64,000 nucleotides of DNA, taken from the NCBI GenBank assembly GCA_963807305.1, contig CAWEBN010000007.1, forward strand, positions 62,001-126,000, given 5' to 3'. The notes below the pieces were generated by a model, which saw only the letters and a list, made by a program, of their open reading frames with translations, made no database searches and had not been told where the DNA came from. Position 1 is the stretch's first letter, and each line of letters begins with the position of its first letter. A program made the position numbers and the translations under genes. Shown here piece by piece: positions 44,203-52,005 of this stretch. Source of the DNA: JAOPZW01 sp963807305 (GTDB lineage Bacteria; Actinomycetota; Thermoleophilia; Solirubrobacterales; Solirubrobacteraceae).

Positions 44203-44397
44203 GTGGGAACGGGCTACCAGGTGGGGCCACGGGGTGGCGCGTCTGGCCTCAACGGCAAGGACATCCGCAAGGGCGCCAAGGTCGGGCGCTCCTTCCCCGT
44301 GCGCTTCTTCACGCGCGACGGGCAGCACGTGACCAAGAAGATGACCCTGCCCGCCGAGCGCAAGGGCGACGACGCCGGCAGGCCGCTCAGCCGCTAG
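44203..44397 (+). CDS. Small basic protein, unknown
   Basis: The 64-residue frame from GTG 44203 encodes GLNGKDIRKGAKVGRSFPVRFFTRDGQHVTKKMTLPAERKG. It has coding-like base use and a beta-strand-like centre. No family is recognised and the N-terminal GTGYQVGPRGG could be untranslated. A 6-bp hairpin (CCCGTC/GACGGG at 44424-44440) follows. It may be a small nucleic-acid-binding protein, but that is only suggested by charge. Confidence 0.4.
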   Translation: MGTGYQVGPRGGASGLNGKDIRKGAKVGRSFPVRFFTRDGQHVTKKMTLPAERKGDDAGRPLSR

Positions 44398-44455
44398 CCG
44401 GGTCAGCTCTCGACACCAGCCGACCCGTCCTCTCGACGGGCCGGTTCGCGTTGTC

Positions 44456-44623
44456 TCAGTACCGCTTGCGCTTGGGCTGCGGCGGGCGGTCGCGCTTGGG
44501 GTACTTCGCCCGCTCCTCGGGCGTCATCTGGCGGATCGTCAGGGACCCTTCGGCCACCTGCTCTTCGACCGCCTTCAGCTTCTCCTTGCGCTTCTCCTCC
44601 GCGCGCTCTCGCTGGCTGCTCAT
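44456..44623 (-). CDS. Small charged helical protein, conserved-looking
   Basis: The 55-residue protein opens MSSQRERAEEKRKEKLKAVE with strongly charged helix, followed by LTIRQMTPEERAKYPKRDRP and a Lys/Arg-rich tail. The pattern (long amphipathic charged helix, then TIRQMTPEERAKY) resembles small conserved proteins in related actinobacteria that I cannot name. ATG 44623 is chosen because everything upstream in the frame is out of keeping. It lies 41 bases after the dienelactone hydrolase gene and may be co-transcribed. Confidence 0.65.
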   Translation of the reverse strand: MSSQRERAEEKRKEKLKAVEEQVAEGSLTIRQMTPEERAKYPKRDRPPQPKRKRY

Positions 44624-44664
44624 GCATGTGACAATAGCGTCAAGCTCGGAGGGCTCCGCGCCGT

Positions 44665-45459
44665 CTAGCGTGCCAGGGACGCTCCGACCTGCTGTAGGAA
44701 TCCGAGCACGCGCCGCCACGCGTCCTCGCAGGCCTCGGCGTGCTCGCTGAACGAGCGGTCGAAGAACGAGTGCGGTGCGCCCGGATAGCTGACGATCTCG
44801 TGCTCGACGCCGGCCGCCTGGAGGCCGCGCTCGTAGGCCGCGATGTGCTCGGGGAGGATGTTCTCGTCGGCGCCGCCGAAGAGCCCGAGCACCGGGCAGC
44901 GCGTCTCGGGCGCGTGCTTGATCGGCTCCGGGGCGCCCTCGCGCCGCGGGACGAGACCGGCGTAGAAGCCGACGGCGCCGTCGAGGTCGAGCTCGGGGCT
45001 CGTCGCCGCCATGAACGACTGCGTGCCGCCGAAGCAGAAGCCGACGGTCACGACCGCGCTCGCGCCCGTGCGCTCGCGCAGAGCCTCGATGGCCGCGGCG
45101 GTGTCGGCCTGGACCTGCTCGACGCGCGTCTGCATGACGTGGGGCATGTAGTCCCAGTCGTTGCTGCGCTCCCCCGTGCCGGCGGTGCGCCCGAAGTAAT
45201 CGATGACGATGGCGTGATGGCCGGCCTGCGTGAAGCGCTCGGCCAGCTCGACGTAGAAGCGGTACAGGCCGCGGACGTCGGGGAGGATGACGACGCCCGG
45301 GCCGCCATCGCTCTCGGGCGCCTCGGCCAGCGCCGCCGAGAAGCGGATCCCGTCGGCGGAGGTGAGTTCCAGCGCCTCTGCCGCGGCGCCTCCGGCGAGG
45401 GTCGGAAGGGCCAGATCGGCCGGCAACTCCGGCGGACGGGCATCGAAGGCGAAGCACAT
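44665..45459 (-). CDS. Dienelactone hydrolase family protein
   Basis: This 264-residue alpha/beta hydrolase of the DLH family has a Cys nucleophile: VVTVGFCFGGTQSFMA contains the elbow G-x-C-x-G-G. The acid is in LGLFGGADENILP and the His in SYPGAPHSFFDRSFSEHA. VILPDVRGLYRFY and HAIVIDYFGRTAGTGER match the family. DLH enzymes open dienelactones in chlorocatechol breakdown, but many act on other lactones. ATG 45459 (MCFAFDARPPEL) is favoured over GTG 45498. Confidence 0.88.
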   Translation of the reverse strand: MCFAFDARPPELPADLALPTLAGGAAAEALELTSADGIRFSAALAEAPESDGGPGVVILPDVRGLYRFYVELAERFTQAGHHAIVIDYFGRTAGTGERSNDWDYMPHVMQTRVEQVQADTAAAIEALRERTGASAVVTVGFCFGGTQSFMAATSPELDLDGAVGFYAGLVPRREGAPEPIKHAPETRCPVLGLFGGADENILPEHIAAYERGLQAAGVEHEIVSYPGAPHSFFDRSFSEHAEACEDAWRRVLGFLQQVGASLAR

Positions 45460-45538
45460 GGTCGGCGGGCTCCCTGGTCGGTTGTGAACGGGAAACACTA
45501 ATCAGGGGCCCGCACTCGCTAGGCTTCCGCCGTCAAGG

Positions 45539-45555
45539 TCGAGCTAGATGCTCGA
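45539..45555. promoter_or_regulatory. Inverted repeat in the cold-shock gene leader region
   Basis: TCGAGC (45539-45544) and GCTCGA (45550-45555) form a 6-bp inverted repeat with a 5-base centre. TAGGCT at 45520-45525 is a possible -10, which would give a leader of about 100 bases before the csp ATG, placing this hairpin near the 5' end of the mRNA. Long structured leaders are usual for cold-shock genes. Confidence 0.3.
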
Positions 45556-45633
45556 GAAATCAGTGTTCAGCGCCGGGGTCGTTGCCGCAAAAGCATCCTC
45601 CGCGTTGCAGTTCACACGTGCCGTGGAGGAAAC

Positions 45634-45837
45634 ATGGCTACCGGAACCGTGAAGTGGTTCAGCGACGAGAAGGGCTTCGGATTCATCACCCCGGACGAGG
45701 GCGGCAAGGACCTCTTCGTCCACCACACCGGCATCAACGCCACCGGCTTCAAGACCCTCGCCGAGGGCGCCGCCGTGTCGTATGACGCCGAGGCCGGCGA
45801 CAAGGGCCCCAAGGCCGTCAACGTCACGCCGCTCTAG
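45634..45837 (+). CDS. Cold-shock protein (CspA family)
   Basis: This 67-residue single OB-fold RNA chaperone begins MATGTVKWFSDEKGFGFITPDEGG. The RNP1 (KGFGFI) and RNP2 (LFVHHTGI) RNA-binding motifs are intact, although RNP2 has HHT rather than the usual HFS/HYS. The C-terminus GDKGPKAVNVTPL is typical. ggagga lies five bases before the ATG. A strong hairpin follows the stop. Confidence 0.96.
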   Translation: MATGTVKWFSDEKGFGFITPDEGGKDLFVHHTGINATGFKTLAEGAAVSYDAEAGDKGPKAVNVTPL

Positions 45838-45851
45838 TCGCTCTTGACCTG

Positions 45852-45888
45852 CCCGGTCCGTCGGCGCGGCGACGCGCGGCGGACCGGG
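45852..45888 (+). terminator. Terminator hairpin after the cold-shock gene
   Basis: CCCGGTCCG (45852-45860) pairs perfectly with CGGACCGGG (45880-45888). The inner part forms CGCG/CGCG closed by a GCGA loop. It begins 15 bases after the csp stop. There is no long T-tract, as often in high-GC actinobacteria. Confidence 0.6.
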
Positions 45889-45945
45889 AGGTCGATCCTG
45901 CTTCCCCGCTGAGCGGGAGAGCCCATATGGAGGACCATTCGCCTG

Positions 45946-46213
45946 ATGGCGGATTTCGCCGATGCCCGCTGGTACGTGGTGCGCCGGGCGACGAACACGA
46001 AGCCGGCGACGTACACCTGCCCGCTGTGTGGCCGCTTCCTCCCCGCTCTCACCGAGCACGCCCTCGTCCTGCCCGAAGGCGACCCTCGCCGGCAGGCGCC
46101 ATGCGCACACCGCCTGCGTCGTGAAGGCGCGGCGCGCCGGGCGCCTCGCCCTGCGCGACGAGGTCCTGCCGCCCCGCCCGAGCCTGCTCGCCCGCTGGCT
46201 GCGACGCGCATGA
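45946..46213 (+). pseudogene. Small zinc-ribbon protein, frameshifted
   Basis: The frame from ATG 45946 encodes MADFADARWYVVRRATNTKP and YTCPLCGRFLPALTEHALVLPEGD, with CxxC and His. It then shifts: the matching end, HAHTACVVKARRAGRLALRDEV, is in another frame. Removing the C at about 46093 gives one 88-residue protein with CPLC and a distal HTAC, a plausible zinc-binding set. An interrupted small zinc-ribbon gene is the best reading. It could be a base-calling error. Confidence 0.6.
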
Positions 46214-46259
46214 CACGTTCGGTTGCCTGACATCGCAGTCGTGTCACCATTGGCCCACC

Positions 46260-47729
46260 ATGGCCATGAGTGAGAGCGGCGGGGCGCCCAAGCAGGAGAC
46301 CGACCAGTACCACACCGGGCGCGAGAGCTGGTTCATCGAGGGCACCGAGCGCCCGGCCGAGCCCGAGCCGCCCGGCCCGCAGCGGACGATCCACGAGCCC
46401 GCGCGCGAGACGCCCGTCTACGAGGAGACCGACGTCCTCGTCGTCGGCGGGGGCCCCGCCGGCTGCGCGGCCGCGGTGGCGGCGCGCCGGCTCGGCGCCA
46501 AGGTCACCCTCGTCGAGCGCTACAACCACCTCGGCGGGCTCTCCACCGGCGGCCTGGTCATCTGGATCGACCGGATGAGCGACTGGGAAGGGCGCCAGAT
46601 CATCACCGGCTTCGCCTCGGAGATCCTCGACCGCCTGCCGGCCGACGCCGTCGCCGGCGCGCCCCGGGAGCAATGGGGCTCGCGGGAGGCCGAGCCCGTC
46701 GCCCACTGGCGCGAGCGCCTGAGCGCCTTCCGCGACGTCGTCACGTGGTCGCCGATGATCGACCCGGAGTGGCTGAAGTACGAGTCGGTCGAGCTGCTCG
46801 AGGAGGCCGGCGCGCGGCTCATCCTCCATGCATGGGTCGTCGACGCGATCGTCGATGGCAACCAGCTGCGCGGCGCGATCTTCGAGAGCAAGGAGGGCCG
46901 CCGCGCGATCCTGGCCAAGGTCGTCGTCGACACCACCGGCGACCTCGACGTGTGCGCCGCCGCCGGCGCCGCCTACGAGTCCGACGTCGAGGGCCAGGGC
47001 GCCAACGTCCAGCACTGCGTCAACACGGCGTGGACGTGGGCGGGCATCGACTTCGCCGAGTGGGTCGCGTGGAAGCGTGCCAACCCCGAGGCGCACCGCG
47101 CCCTGTTCCAGCGCGGCCACGACGAGCTCGGATACCTCGAGACGCCGCACGCCGGCTGGCGCGACGACGTCGGGCTCTTCATGGGCCCGCGGCTGACCGG
47201 CTACAGCGGCCTGAAGGTCGCCGACCTGACCGCGGTCGAGATCGAGTCGCGCCGACGTATGACCGCCCATCTCGAGTTCTTCCGCCGCAACGCGCCCGGC
47301 TTCGCGGACGCGTGGCTGATGCTCTCCGCGCCCCAGCTCGGCGTGCGCCACACCCGCCGCCTCGTGGGCGCGCACAAGATGGCGATGGAGGAGTGGCGCG
47401 AGGCCGTGCGCCACGACGACGAGATCGGCGTCTCCCCCTCCCCCTCGGCCAAGTTCGCCAACATCTCGGTTCCCTACGGCTGCATCGTCCCGGCCGCGCT
47501 CGACAACGCCCTCGTCGGTGGCCGCCACGTCGCGACCGACCCGCAGACCCAGGCCTTCATGCGCGAGATCCCGCAGTGCTGGCTCACCGGCCAGGCGGCG
47601 GGCGTCGCGGCCGCGCTGTCGGCCGGCAGCGGCATCGCGCCGCGCGCGCTCGACGTCGCCGAGCTCCAGCACGAGCTGCGCGGCCAAGGCGTCTACCTGC
47701 AGAGCGCGGGGGCCCGGGCCGCGGCATGA
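46260..47729 (+). CDS. FAD-dependent oxidoreductase (FAD_oxidored family)
   Basis: The 489-residue protein has a non-conserved N-terminal 55 residues, then the dinucleotide motif TDVLVVGGGPAGCAAAVAARRLGAKVTLVERYNHLGGLSTGG. VVVDTTGDLDVCAAAGAAYE is the second family motif, and LTGQAAGVAAALSAGSG closes the FAD site. Proteins of this family oxidise or dehydrogenate diverse substrates. Its stop overlaps the ATG of a ferredoxin gene (ATGA), strongly suggesting that electrons pass between the two products. ATG 46266 is an alternative start. Confidence 0.88.
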   Translation: MAMSESGGAPKQETDQYHTGRESWFIEGTERPAEPEPPGPQRTIHEPARETPVYEETDVLVVGGGPAGCAAAVAARRLGAKVTLVERYNHLGGLSTGGLVIWIDRMSDWEGRQIITGFASEILDRLPADAVAGAPREQWGSREAEPVAHWRERLSAFRDVVTWSPMIDPEWLKYESVELLEEAGARLILHAWVVDAIVDGNQLRGAIFESKEGRRAILAKVVVDTTGDLDVCAAAGAAYESDVEGQGANVQHCVNTAWTWAGIDFAEWVAWKRANPEAHRALFQRGHDELGYLETPHAGWRDDVGLFMGPRLTGYSGLKVADLTAVEIESRRRMTAHLEFFRRNAPGFADAWLMLSAPQLGVRHTRRLVGAHKMAMEEWREAVRHDDEIGVSPSPSAKFANISVPYGCIVPAALDNALVGGRHVATDPQTQAFMREIPQCWLTGQAAGVAAALSAGSGIAPRALDVAELQHELRGQGVYLQSAGARAAA

Positions 47730-48007
47730 CCTACGTCATCGGCTCGGCGTGCATCGGGACCACCGATCGCTCGTGTGTCGATGTCTGCCCCGTCGACTGC
47801 ATCCACGAGGTCGCGCAGATGCTCGTCATCGACCCCGGGGAGTGCATCGACTGCTCGCTGTGCGAGCCGGCGTGCCCGGTGTCGGCCATCACGCCCGCCG
47901 AGGGCGTGGCCCCCGAGGACCGGCCGTTCATCGCGATCAATGCGGCGTGGCCCGACGGCGCCGAGGCCGTGGACCGGTTGGTCGCGGACCTCCAGGCGGC
48001 CGGCTAG
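47726..48007 (+). CDS. 7Fe/8Fe bacterial-type ferredoxin
   Basis: This 93-residue ferredoxin has two cluster motifs: CIGTTDRSCVDVCPVDCI and CIDCSLCEPACPVSAI. The first has the wider spacing typical of a 3Fe-4S or modified cluster and the second a standard CxxCxxCxxxCP 4Fe-4S. The total resembles actinobacterial 7Fe ferredoxins. It is translationally coupled to the FAD oxidoreductase, so it is its likely electron partner. The stop shares CTAG with the convergent cyclase gene. Confidence 0.92.
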   Translation: MTYVIGSACIGTTDRSCVDVCPVDCIHEVAQMLVIDPGECIDCSLCEPACPVSAITPAEGVAPEDRPFIAINAAWPDGAEAVDRLVADLQAAG

Positions 48008-48768
48008 GGCTTGGGCACGAAGGCCACGGGACGCAACGGGGAGCCCGTGCCGTTGTCGATCTTCAGGGGCAGCGCCGCGAAGTAGACGACGGGTGGGAGA
48101 CCGCCCAGGTTCTCGAGGTTCTCGAGGATGTAGATGTCCTTGGGCAGGAAGTACTCGAGGTGGCCGAAGGCCGCCGTCGGCTCGGCGTCGACCCAGCCCA
48201 TGTCGCAGGTCGGGTCGTCGGAGCCGACCGCGCGCACGCCGAGGTCGTGCAGCTCGCGGCACAGGTCCTCGGTGAAGCCGGGGGCGTTGGAGCTCCACCA
48301 CTGCACGCCCGGCCCGCCGTCGCGCAGGTGGCGGTTCCAGCCGAAGTTGACGAGCACGACATCGCCCTCGCGGATCTTGGCGCCGCCGTCGGCGGCCACG
48401 CTCATGAGGTCGTCGAGCTCGAGCAGGTCGCCGGCCTTCCAGTCGCGGTCGGAGACGTCGACGACGACCGCGCGCCCCCACAGCGCGGTGACGTCGAGCG
48501 TGTCCACCGTCGCCTCCGGGCGCTCGGCCACCACGTGTGCCGGGGCGTCGACGTGTGGGCCCACGTGCTCCGGAAGGACGAGCGTCTGCAGCCGGTACCG
48601 GTCACGGTCGATCAGGCGGGCGTCGTCGATGATGTGGAACTCGGGGTGCGCGAAGAAGCGCGGCATGGCCGAGCGCAGCGTCGGCGAGAGGTCGACGGCC
48701 TCGAGGCCGTCCAGCGCGGCGACCAGCGCATCCACCGCTTCGACCGACGAATCCATCGACGAGGCCAC
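48004..48768 (-). CDS. Cyclase-family metal hydrolase (kynurenine formamidase-like)
   Basis: This 254-residue protein of the cyclase family (PF04199 type) has VDLSPTLRSAMPRFFAHPEFH, then the metal motif EHVGPHVDAPAHV (equivalent to HxGTHxDxPxH, with Pro for Thr), GDVVLVNFGWNRHL, GVRAVGSDDPTCDMG, and ENLENLGGLPPVVYFAALPLKI. Members hydrolyse amides such as formylkynurenine or isatin, or cyclic compounds. GTG 48768 follows ggagag by five bases. It faces the ferredoxin gene and is divergent from the permease gene. Confidence 0.85.
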   Translation of the reverse strand: MASSMDSSVEAVDALVAALDGLEAVDLSPTLRSAMPRFFAHPEFHIIDDARLIDRDRYRLQTLVLPEHVGPHVDAPAHVVAERPEATVDTLDVTALWGRAVVVDVSDRDWKAGDLLELDDLMSVAADGGAKIREGDVVLVNFGWNRHLRDGGPGVQWWSSNAPGFTEDLCRELHDLGVRAVGSDDPTCDMGWVDAEPTAAFGHLEYFLPKDIYILENLENLGGLPPVVYFAALPLKIDNGTGSPLRPVAFVPKP

Positions 48769-48839
48769 GTTTTCTCTCCTATGGGACGCTTGCGGGAGAG
48801 GCGAGGCTAACGCCCGCCTCCGCCGGTCCGCAGGGCATC

Positions 48840-50252
48840 ATGGCGCGCATGGAGGCCACCACCGCTGACGCCACGCCGTCGGGGGGCTCGCCCCTGGCCA
48901 ACCGGCTGGATCGCTACTTCGAGATCACCGCCCGCGGCTCGAGCATCCCGACCGAGATCCGCGGCGGCGCGGCCACATTCCTGACGATGGCCTACATCCT
49001 GTTCGTCAACCCGCAGATCCTCGGATCGGTCGCGGCGCCGGGCGGCGTGAAGCTCCCGTTCGACCAGCTGCTGACGGTCACCGCCCTGGTGGCCGCGGTG
49101 GCCACACTCGCGATGGGCATCTACGGGCGCTATCCCTTCGCCCTCGCCGCCGGCCTCGGCATCAACGCCTTCGTGGCCTTCTCGCTCGTCGGGGCCGACC
49201 GGTTGAGCTGGCCCGACGCGATGGGGGTCATCGTCGTCGAGGGCCTCGCCATCACCGTGCTCGTCCTCGTCGGCTTCCGCGAGGCGGTCATCAACGCCAT
49301 CCCGCACGACCTCAAGCTCGCCATCGGGATCGGGATCGGCCTCTTCATCACGATCATCGGGCTCGTCGACGCCGGGATCGTCATCAAGGGCCAGGGCACC
49401 GTGGTCACCATCGCTCCGAAGCTCAACACGTGGGCGATCGCGATCTTCGTCATCGGCCTGTTCGGGACCTACGCGCTGGTCGCCCGGCACGTCCGCGGCG
49501 CGCTGCTGTTCGGGATCCTAGGCACGACGCTGCTTGCCACGATCGTCAACGAGGCCAAGGACAAGAAGGTCTTCCCGAACGGGTCGGCCACGTGGCCCAG
49601 CAAGATCTTCGCCGCTCCGGACTTCGGCCTCGTCGGCGACTTCTCATTGCACTTCGTCTCGGCGCTCGGCTTCTGGAGTGCGGTGGCCGTGGTGCTGTCG
49701 GTGCTGCTGTCGGACTTCTTCGACACCGCCGGTACGGTTCTCGGCCTCGGGCGCCGGGCGGGACTCGTGACCTCCGACGGCCGCCTGCCGGGCATGCGGC
49801 GCGTGCTGATCGTCGACTCCCTGGCCGCGGCCGGTGGCGGCGCTGCGTCGGCCTCCTCGAACACCACGTTCATCGAGAGCTCCGCGGGCGTCGGCGAGGG
49901 CGCGCGCACCGGCCTGGCCTCGGTGATGACCGGGCTGCTCTTCGCCTGCTGCCTGTTCATCTCGCCGCTGGCAGGGATCATCCCGAGCGCCGCGACCGCG
50001 CCGGTGCTCGTGATCGTCGGGGCGATGATGTTCGAGCTCGTGCGCCACCTCGAGTGGAGCGATCCGGTGATCGCGCTGCCCGTGCTGCTGACCATCGTGC
50101 TGATGCCGATGACCTACAGCATCACCAACGGCGTCGGCGCGGGCTTCGTCTCCTACTCGGTGCTGACGCTGCTGAGCGGGCGCCGCGTGCACCCGTTGAT
50201 GCTCGTCATCAGCGCGGTCTTCGTCTGGTACTTCATCCACGGCGTCGTCTGA
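48840..50252 (+). CDS. NCS2-family purine-type permease (AzgA-like)
   Basis: This 470-residue transporter has about 13 membrane segments. Family motifs include RGGAATFLTMAYILFVNPQIL, YPFALAAGLGINAFVAF, LLSDFFDTAGTVLGLGRRAG and GGAASASSNTTFIESSAGVGEGARTGLASV, the last being the substrate-binding signature of AzgA-type hypoxanthine/guanine permeases. It would import a purine or similar N-heterocycle by proton symport. Neighbouring oxidoreductase and cyclase-family genes suggest a heterocycle pathway, but this is inference. Confidence 0.9.
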   Translation: MARMEATTADATPSGGSPLANRLDRYFEITARGSSIPTEIRGGAATFLTMAYILFVNPQILGSVAAPGGVKLPFDQLLTVTALVAAVATLAMGIYGRYPFALAAGLGINAFVAFSLVGADRLSWPDAMGVIVVEGLAITVLVLVGFREAVINAIPHDLKLAIGIGIGLFITIIGLVDAGIVIKGQGTVVTIAPKLNTWAIAIFVIGLFGTYALVARHVRGALLFGILGTTLLATIVNEAKDKKVFPNGSATWPSKIFAAPDFGLVGDFSLHFVSALGFWSAVAVVLSVLLSDFFDTAGTVLGLGRRAGLVTSDGRLPGMRRVLIVDSLAAAGGGAASASSNTTFIESSAGVGEGARTGLASVMTGLLFACCLFISPLAGIIPSAATAPVLVIVGAMMFELVRHLEWSDPVIALPVLLTIVLMPMTYSITNGVGAGFVSYSVLTLLSGRRVHPLMLVISAVFVWYFIHGVV

Positions 50253-50255
50253 CGG

Positions 50256-50885
50256 CTACCGCGGGCGCTCCATCCGGAAGAGGCGGTCGAGGACCGAGTA
50301 ATCGGCGGTATAGCCGCAGCGGGCGATCGGGCGCATGGCAGCTACGTCGAGGATCCCGTCCTCGCCGATGAAGCGCTCGTCGAGGTGCACCCCGACGACC
50401 TGGCCGACGACGAGATGGCGGTCGGTCTCGTTGCCGTCGACGTCTTGGAGGTTCAGCGTGTTCGTGACCTTGCACTCCAGCGCACAGGGAGTCGCCGCGA
50501 CGCGCGGCGGCGCCACCAGCCGCGACGGTGCCATCTCCAGGCCCGCGTGGTCGAACTCGTTCTCGCCGCGCGCCAGCGAGGCCGAGGTCGCGTTCATCGC
50601 CTCGCGCAGGTCCCAGGTCGGCATGTTCCACACGAACTCGCGCGTCTCGATCGCGAAGCTGGCCGAGTCCTTCATGCCCTCGCTCGAGAAGGCGAGCATC
50701 GGCGGGGCGCCGCACACGGCGTTGAAGAAGCTGTAGGGCGCGAGGTTGACGGCGCCGTCCGCGCTGACGGTCGAGACCCAGCCGATCGGGCGCGGCGCGA
50801 TGGCCGCCTTGAACGGATCGTGCGGGAGCAGCGAGCGGTCGCGGAGATGGGGCTCGTAGAAGACCACGGCCGCGCAGGATGTCAT
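50256..50885 (-). CDS. Flavin reductase-like protein (DIM6/NTAB family)
   Basis: This 209-residue split-barrel protein has IAPRPIGWVSTVSADGAVNLAPYSFFNAVCGAPPMLAFSSEG, the typical opening of the DIM6/NTAB flavoprotein reductases, with FVWNMPTWDLREAMNATSAS and LVVGQVVGVHLDERF. It binds FMN and may reduce flavin for an oxygenase or act directly. It differs in subfamily from the HpaC-like protein at 12.0 kb. Convergent with the permease gene. Confidence 0.87.
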   Translation of the reverse strand: MTSCAAVVFYEPHLRDRSLLPHDPFKAAIAPRPIGWVSTVSADGAVNLAPYSFFNAVCGAPPMLAFSSEGMKDSASFAIETREFVWNMPTWDLREAMNATSASLARGENEFDHAGLEMAPSRLVAPPRVAATPCALECKVTNTLNLQDVDGNETDRHLVVGQVVGVHLDERFIGEDGILDVAAMRPIARCGYTADYSVLDRLFRMERPR

Positions 50886-50943
50886 GAGCGCGCCATCGCC
50901 AGCCTCAAGCGCTGCTCCGCACGACCGACCGTAGGCACAAGCG

Positions 50944-51657
50944 ATGCGCTCGTCTCACGTCTACACGGCCATGATCGGGCTGCTGGTCCTGGCCGCGCTC
51001 TTCACCGCCGGACGCTCGCTCAGCGCCGCGCGCTCGCCACAGGTCCTCTCGGACGTCGCCGGCGCCCGCTATCGGCTCGACGCCGCGAGCGCGAAGCGCA
51101 GCGGTGCGCGCCTGCTCGGTCAGGACGTGCGGCGCGCGGGCTTTCGCTTCGAGCCGACCGTGGCGCCGGCGGACCGCCAGGCGTTCCTCGACGCCGTCGC
51201 CGCGGCGCGCCCCGAGGCCCGCCGCCTCATCGGCCTCGTCGATGGACTGGTCGACGTCCGCATCGGGCCTACGGGGACGCCGGGCGCCATCGGCCTCACC
51301 GAGGACGGCGAGCCCGGCTACCGGGTGACCATCGACCTCGACCTCGTCCTCGCCCGCTACGGCCCACGTGGCGTGCAGCGCACGGTGCTGCATGAGCTCG
51401 GCCACGTGGTCGACCATGCGCTGCTGACCGACGACGTCACCGCCGCGCTCGACGCCGGCATCCCGGTCGGCCTTGGCTGCGAGGAGGGCATGCTCGGCGG
51501 GTGCGCGAACCGCGAGGAGCGCTTCGCCGAGAGCTTCGCCAAGTGGGCGCTCGACGACATCGGGGTCAACCTCGAGATCGGCTACAAGGTCCCGCCACCG
51601 GCCGCCCCGCTCGATGTCTGGGGCGCCCCGCTCGCCCGCCTGGCCGCCTCCGCCTGA
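50944..51657 (+). CDS. Membrane-anchored or secreted HExxH metallopeptidase-like protein
   Basis: The 237-residue protein has an N-terminal membrane segment or signal (MIGLLVLAALFTAGRSLSAA). The zinc motif VLHELGHVVDHALL (HExxHxxxH) occurs at about residue 145, and a downstream ANREERFAESFAKWALDD supplies an extra acidic residue, as in gluzincin-like or peptidase-like proteins of the toxin/anthrax lethal factor fold. No known family is assigned. It is probably an active zinc peptidase acting outside the membrane. Confidence 0.75.
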   Translation: MRSSHVYTAMIGLLVLAALFTAGRSLSAARSPQVLSDVAGARYRLDAASAKRSGARLLGQDVRRAGFRFEPTVAPADRQAFLDAVAAARPEARRLIGLVDGLVDVRIGPTGTPGAIGLTEDGEPGYRVTIDLDLVLARYGPRGVQRTVLHELGHVVDHALLTDDVTAALDAGIPVGLGCEEGMLGGCANREERFAESFAKWALDDIGVNLEIGYKVPPPAAPLDVWGAPLARLAASA

Positions 51658-51696
51658 CGGCGCGGGCCGGATGTCCGACACATTCGGTCGGAGATG

Positions 51697-51714
51697 CGTT
51701 AGGCTCCCCTAACG
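51697..51714. promoter_or_regulatory. Inverted repeat over the -10 and start of the Cys-rich small gene
   Basis: CGTTAGG and CCTAACG flank four bases, forming a perfect 7-bp palindrome that ends at the GTG start codon. TAGGCT at 51700-51705 is a likely -10, so the mRNA would be leaderless and the repeat would act as a DNA operator. The binding protein is unknown. Confidence 0.4.
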
Positions 51715-51890
51715 TGGCGAAGCGGATCAAGACGAAGAAGCGCTGCTGCAAGAGCCGCCCGCGGTGCAAGCGCTGCCCGGTGGTGTGCAAGCGCCTGGAG
51801 ACGCTCGGCTACACCGAGCGCGAGGACAGGCGCACCTGGCACCTCGTCGTCATCCCGCCCAAGAAGGTCCTCAAGACCGCCCGCGCCTGA
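51714..51890 (+). CDS. Small Cys-rich basic protein
   Basis: The 58-residue protein opens VAKRIKTKKRCCKSRPRCKR and continues CPVVCKRLETLGYTERED. Five Cys in a Lys/Arg-rich frame (KRCCKSRPRCKRCPVVCKR) suggest a zinc knuckle and nucleic-acid binding. I recall similar short proteins in other actinobacteria, without known function. The GTG start at 51714 directly follows a -10-like element, consistent with leaderless translation. Confidence 0.7.
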   Translation: MAKRIKTKKRCCKSRPRCKRCPVVCKRLETLGYTEREDRRTWHLVVIPPKKVLKTARA

Positions 51891-51893
51891 CGC

Positions 51894-52005
51894 GTGGCGC
51901 CGGACCGGCCACCCGCCGCCGAGTTCGTCCGCGCGTTCGTCGCCAGCTCGCCCTTCGCGCGTCGCACGGGCCTCGAGGTCGGCCGCGGCGTGAGAGGCTG
52001 CCCCG
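51894..52005 (+). pseudogene. PaaI-type thioesterase, N-terminal remnant
   Basis: A frame starting GTG 51894 encodes APDRPPAAEFVRAFVASSPFARRTGLEVG, which closely resembles the N-terminus of PaaI-family thioesterases (…FVRAxVxxSPFxRxLGLEV). After about 32 residues the similarity stops and the DUF488 gene begins. The hot-dog domain is missing. The remnant was probably left by a deletion, or the join is an assembly artefact. Confidence 0.5.
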
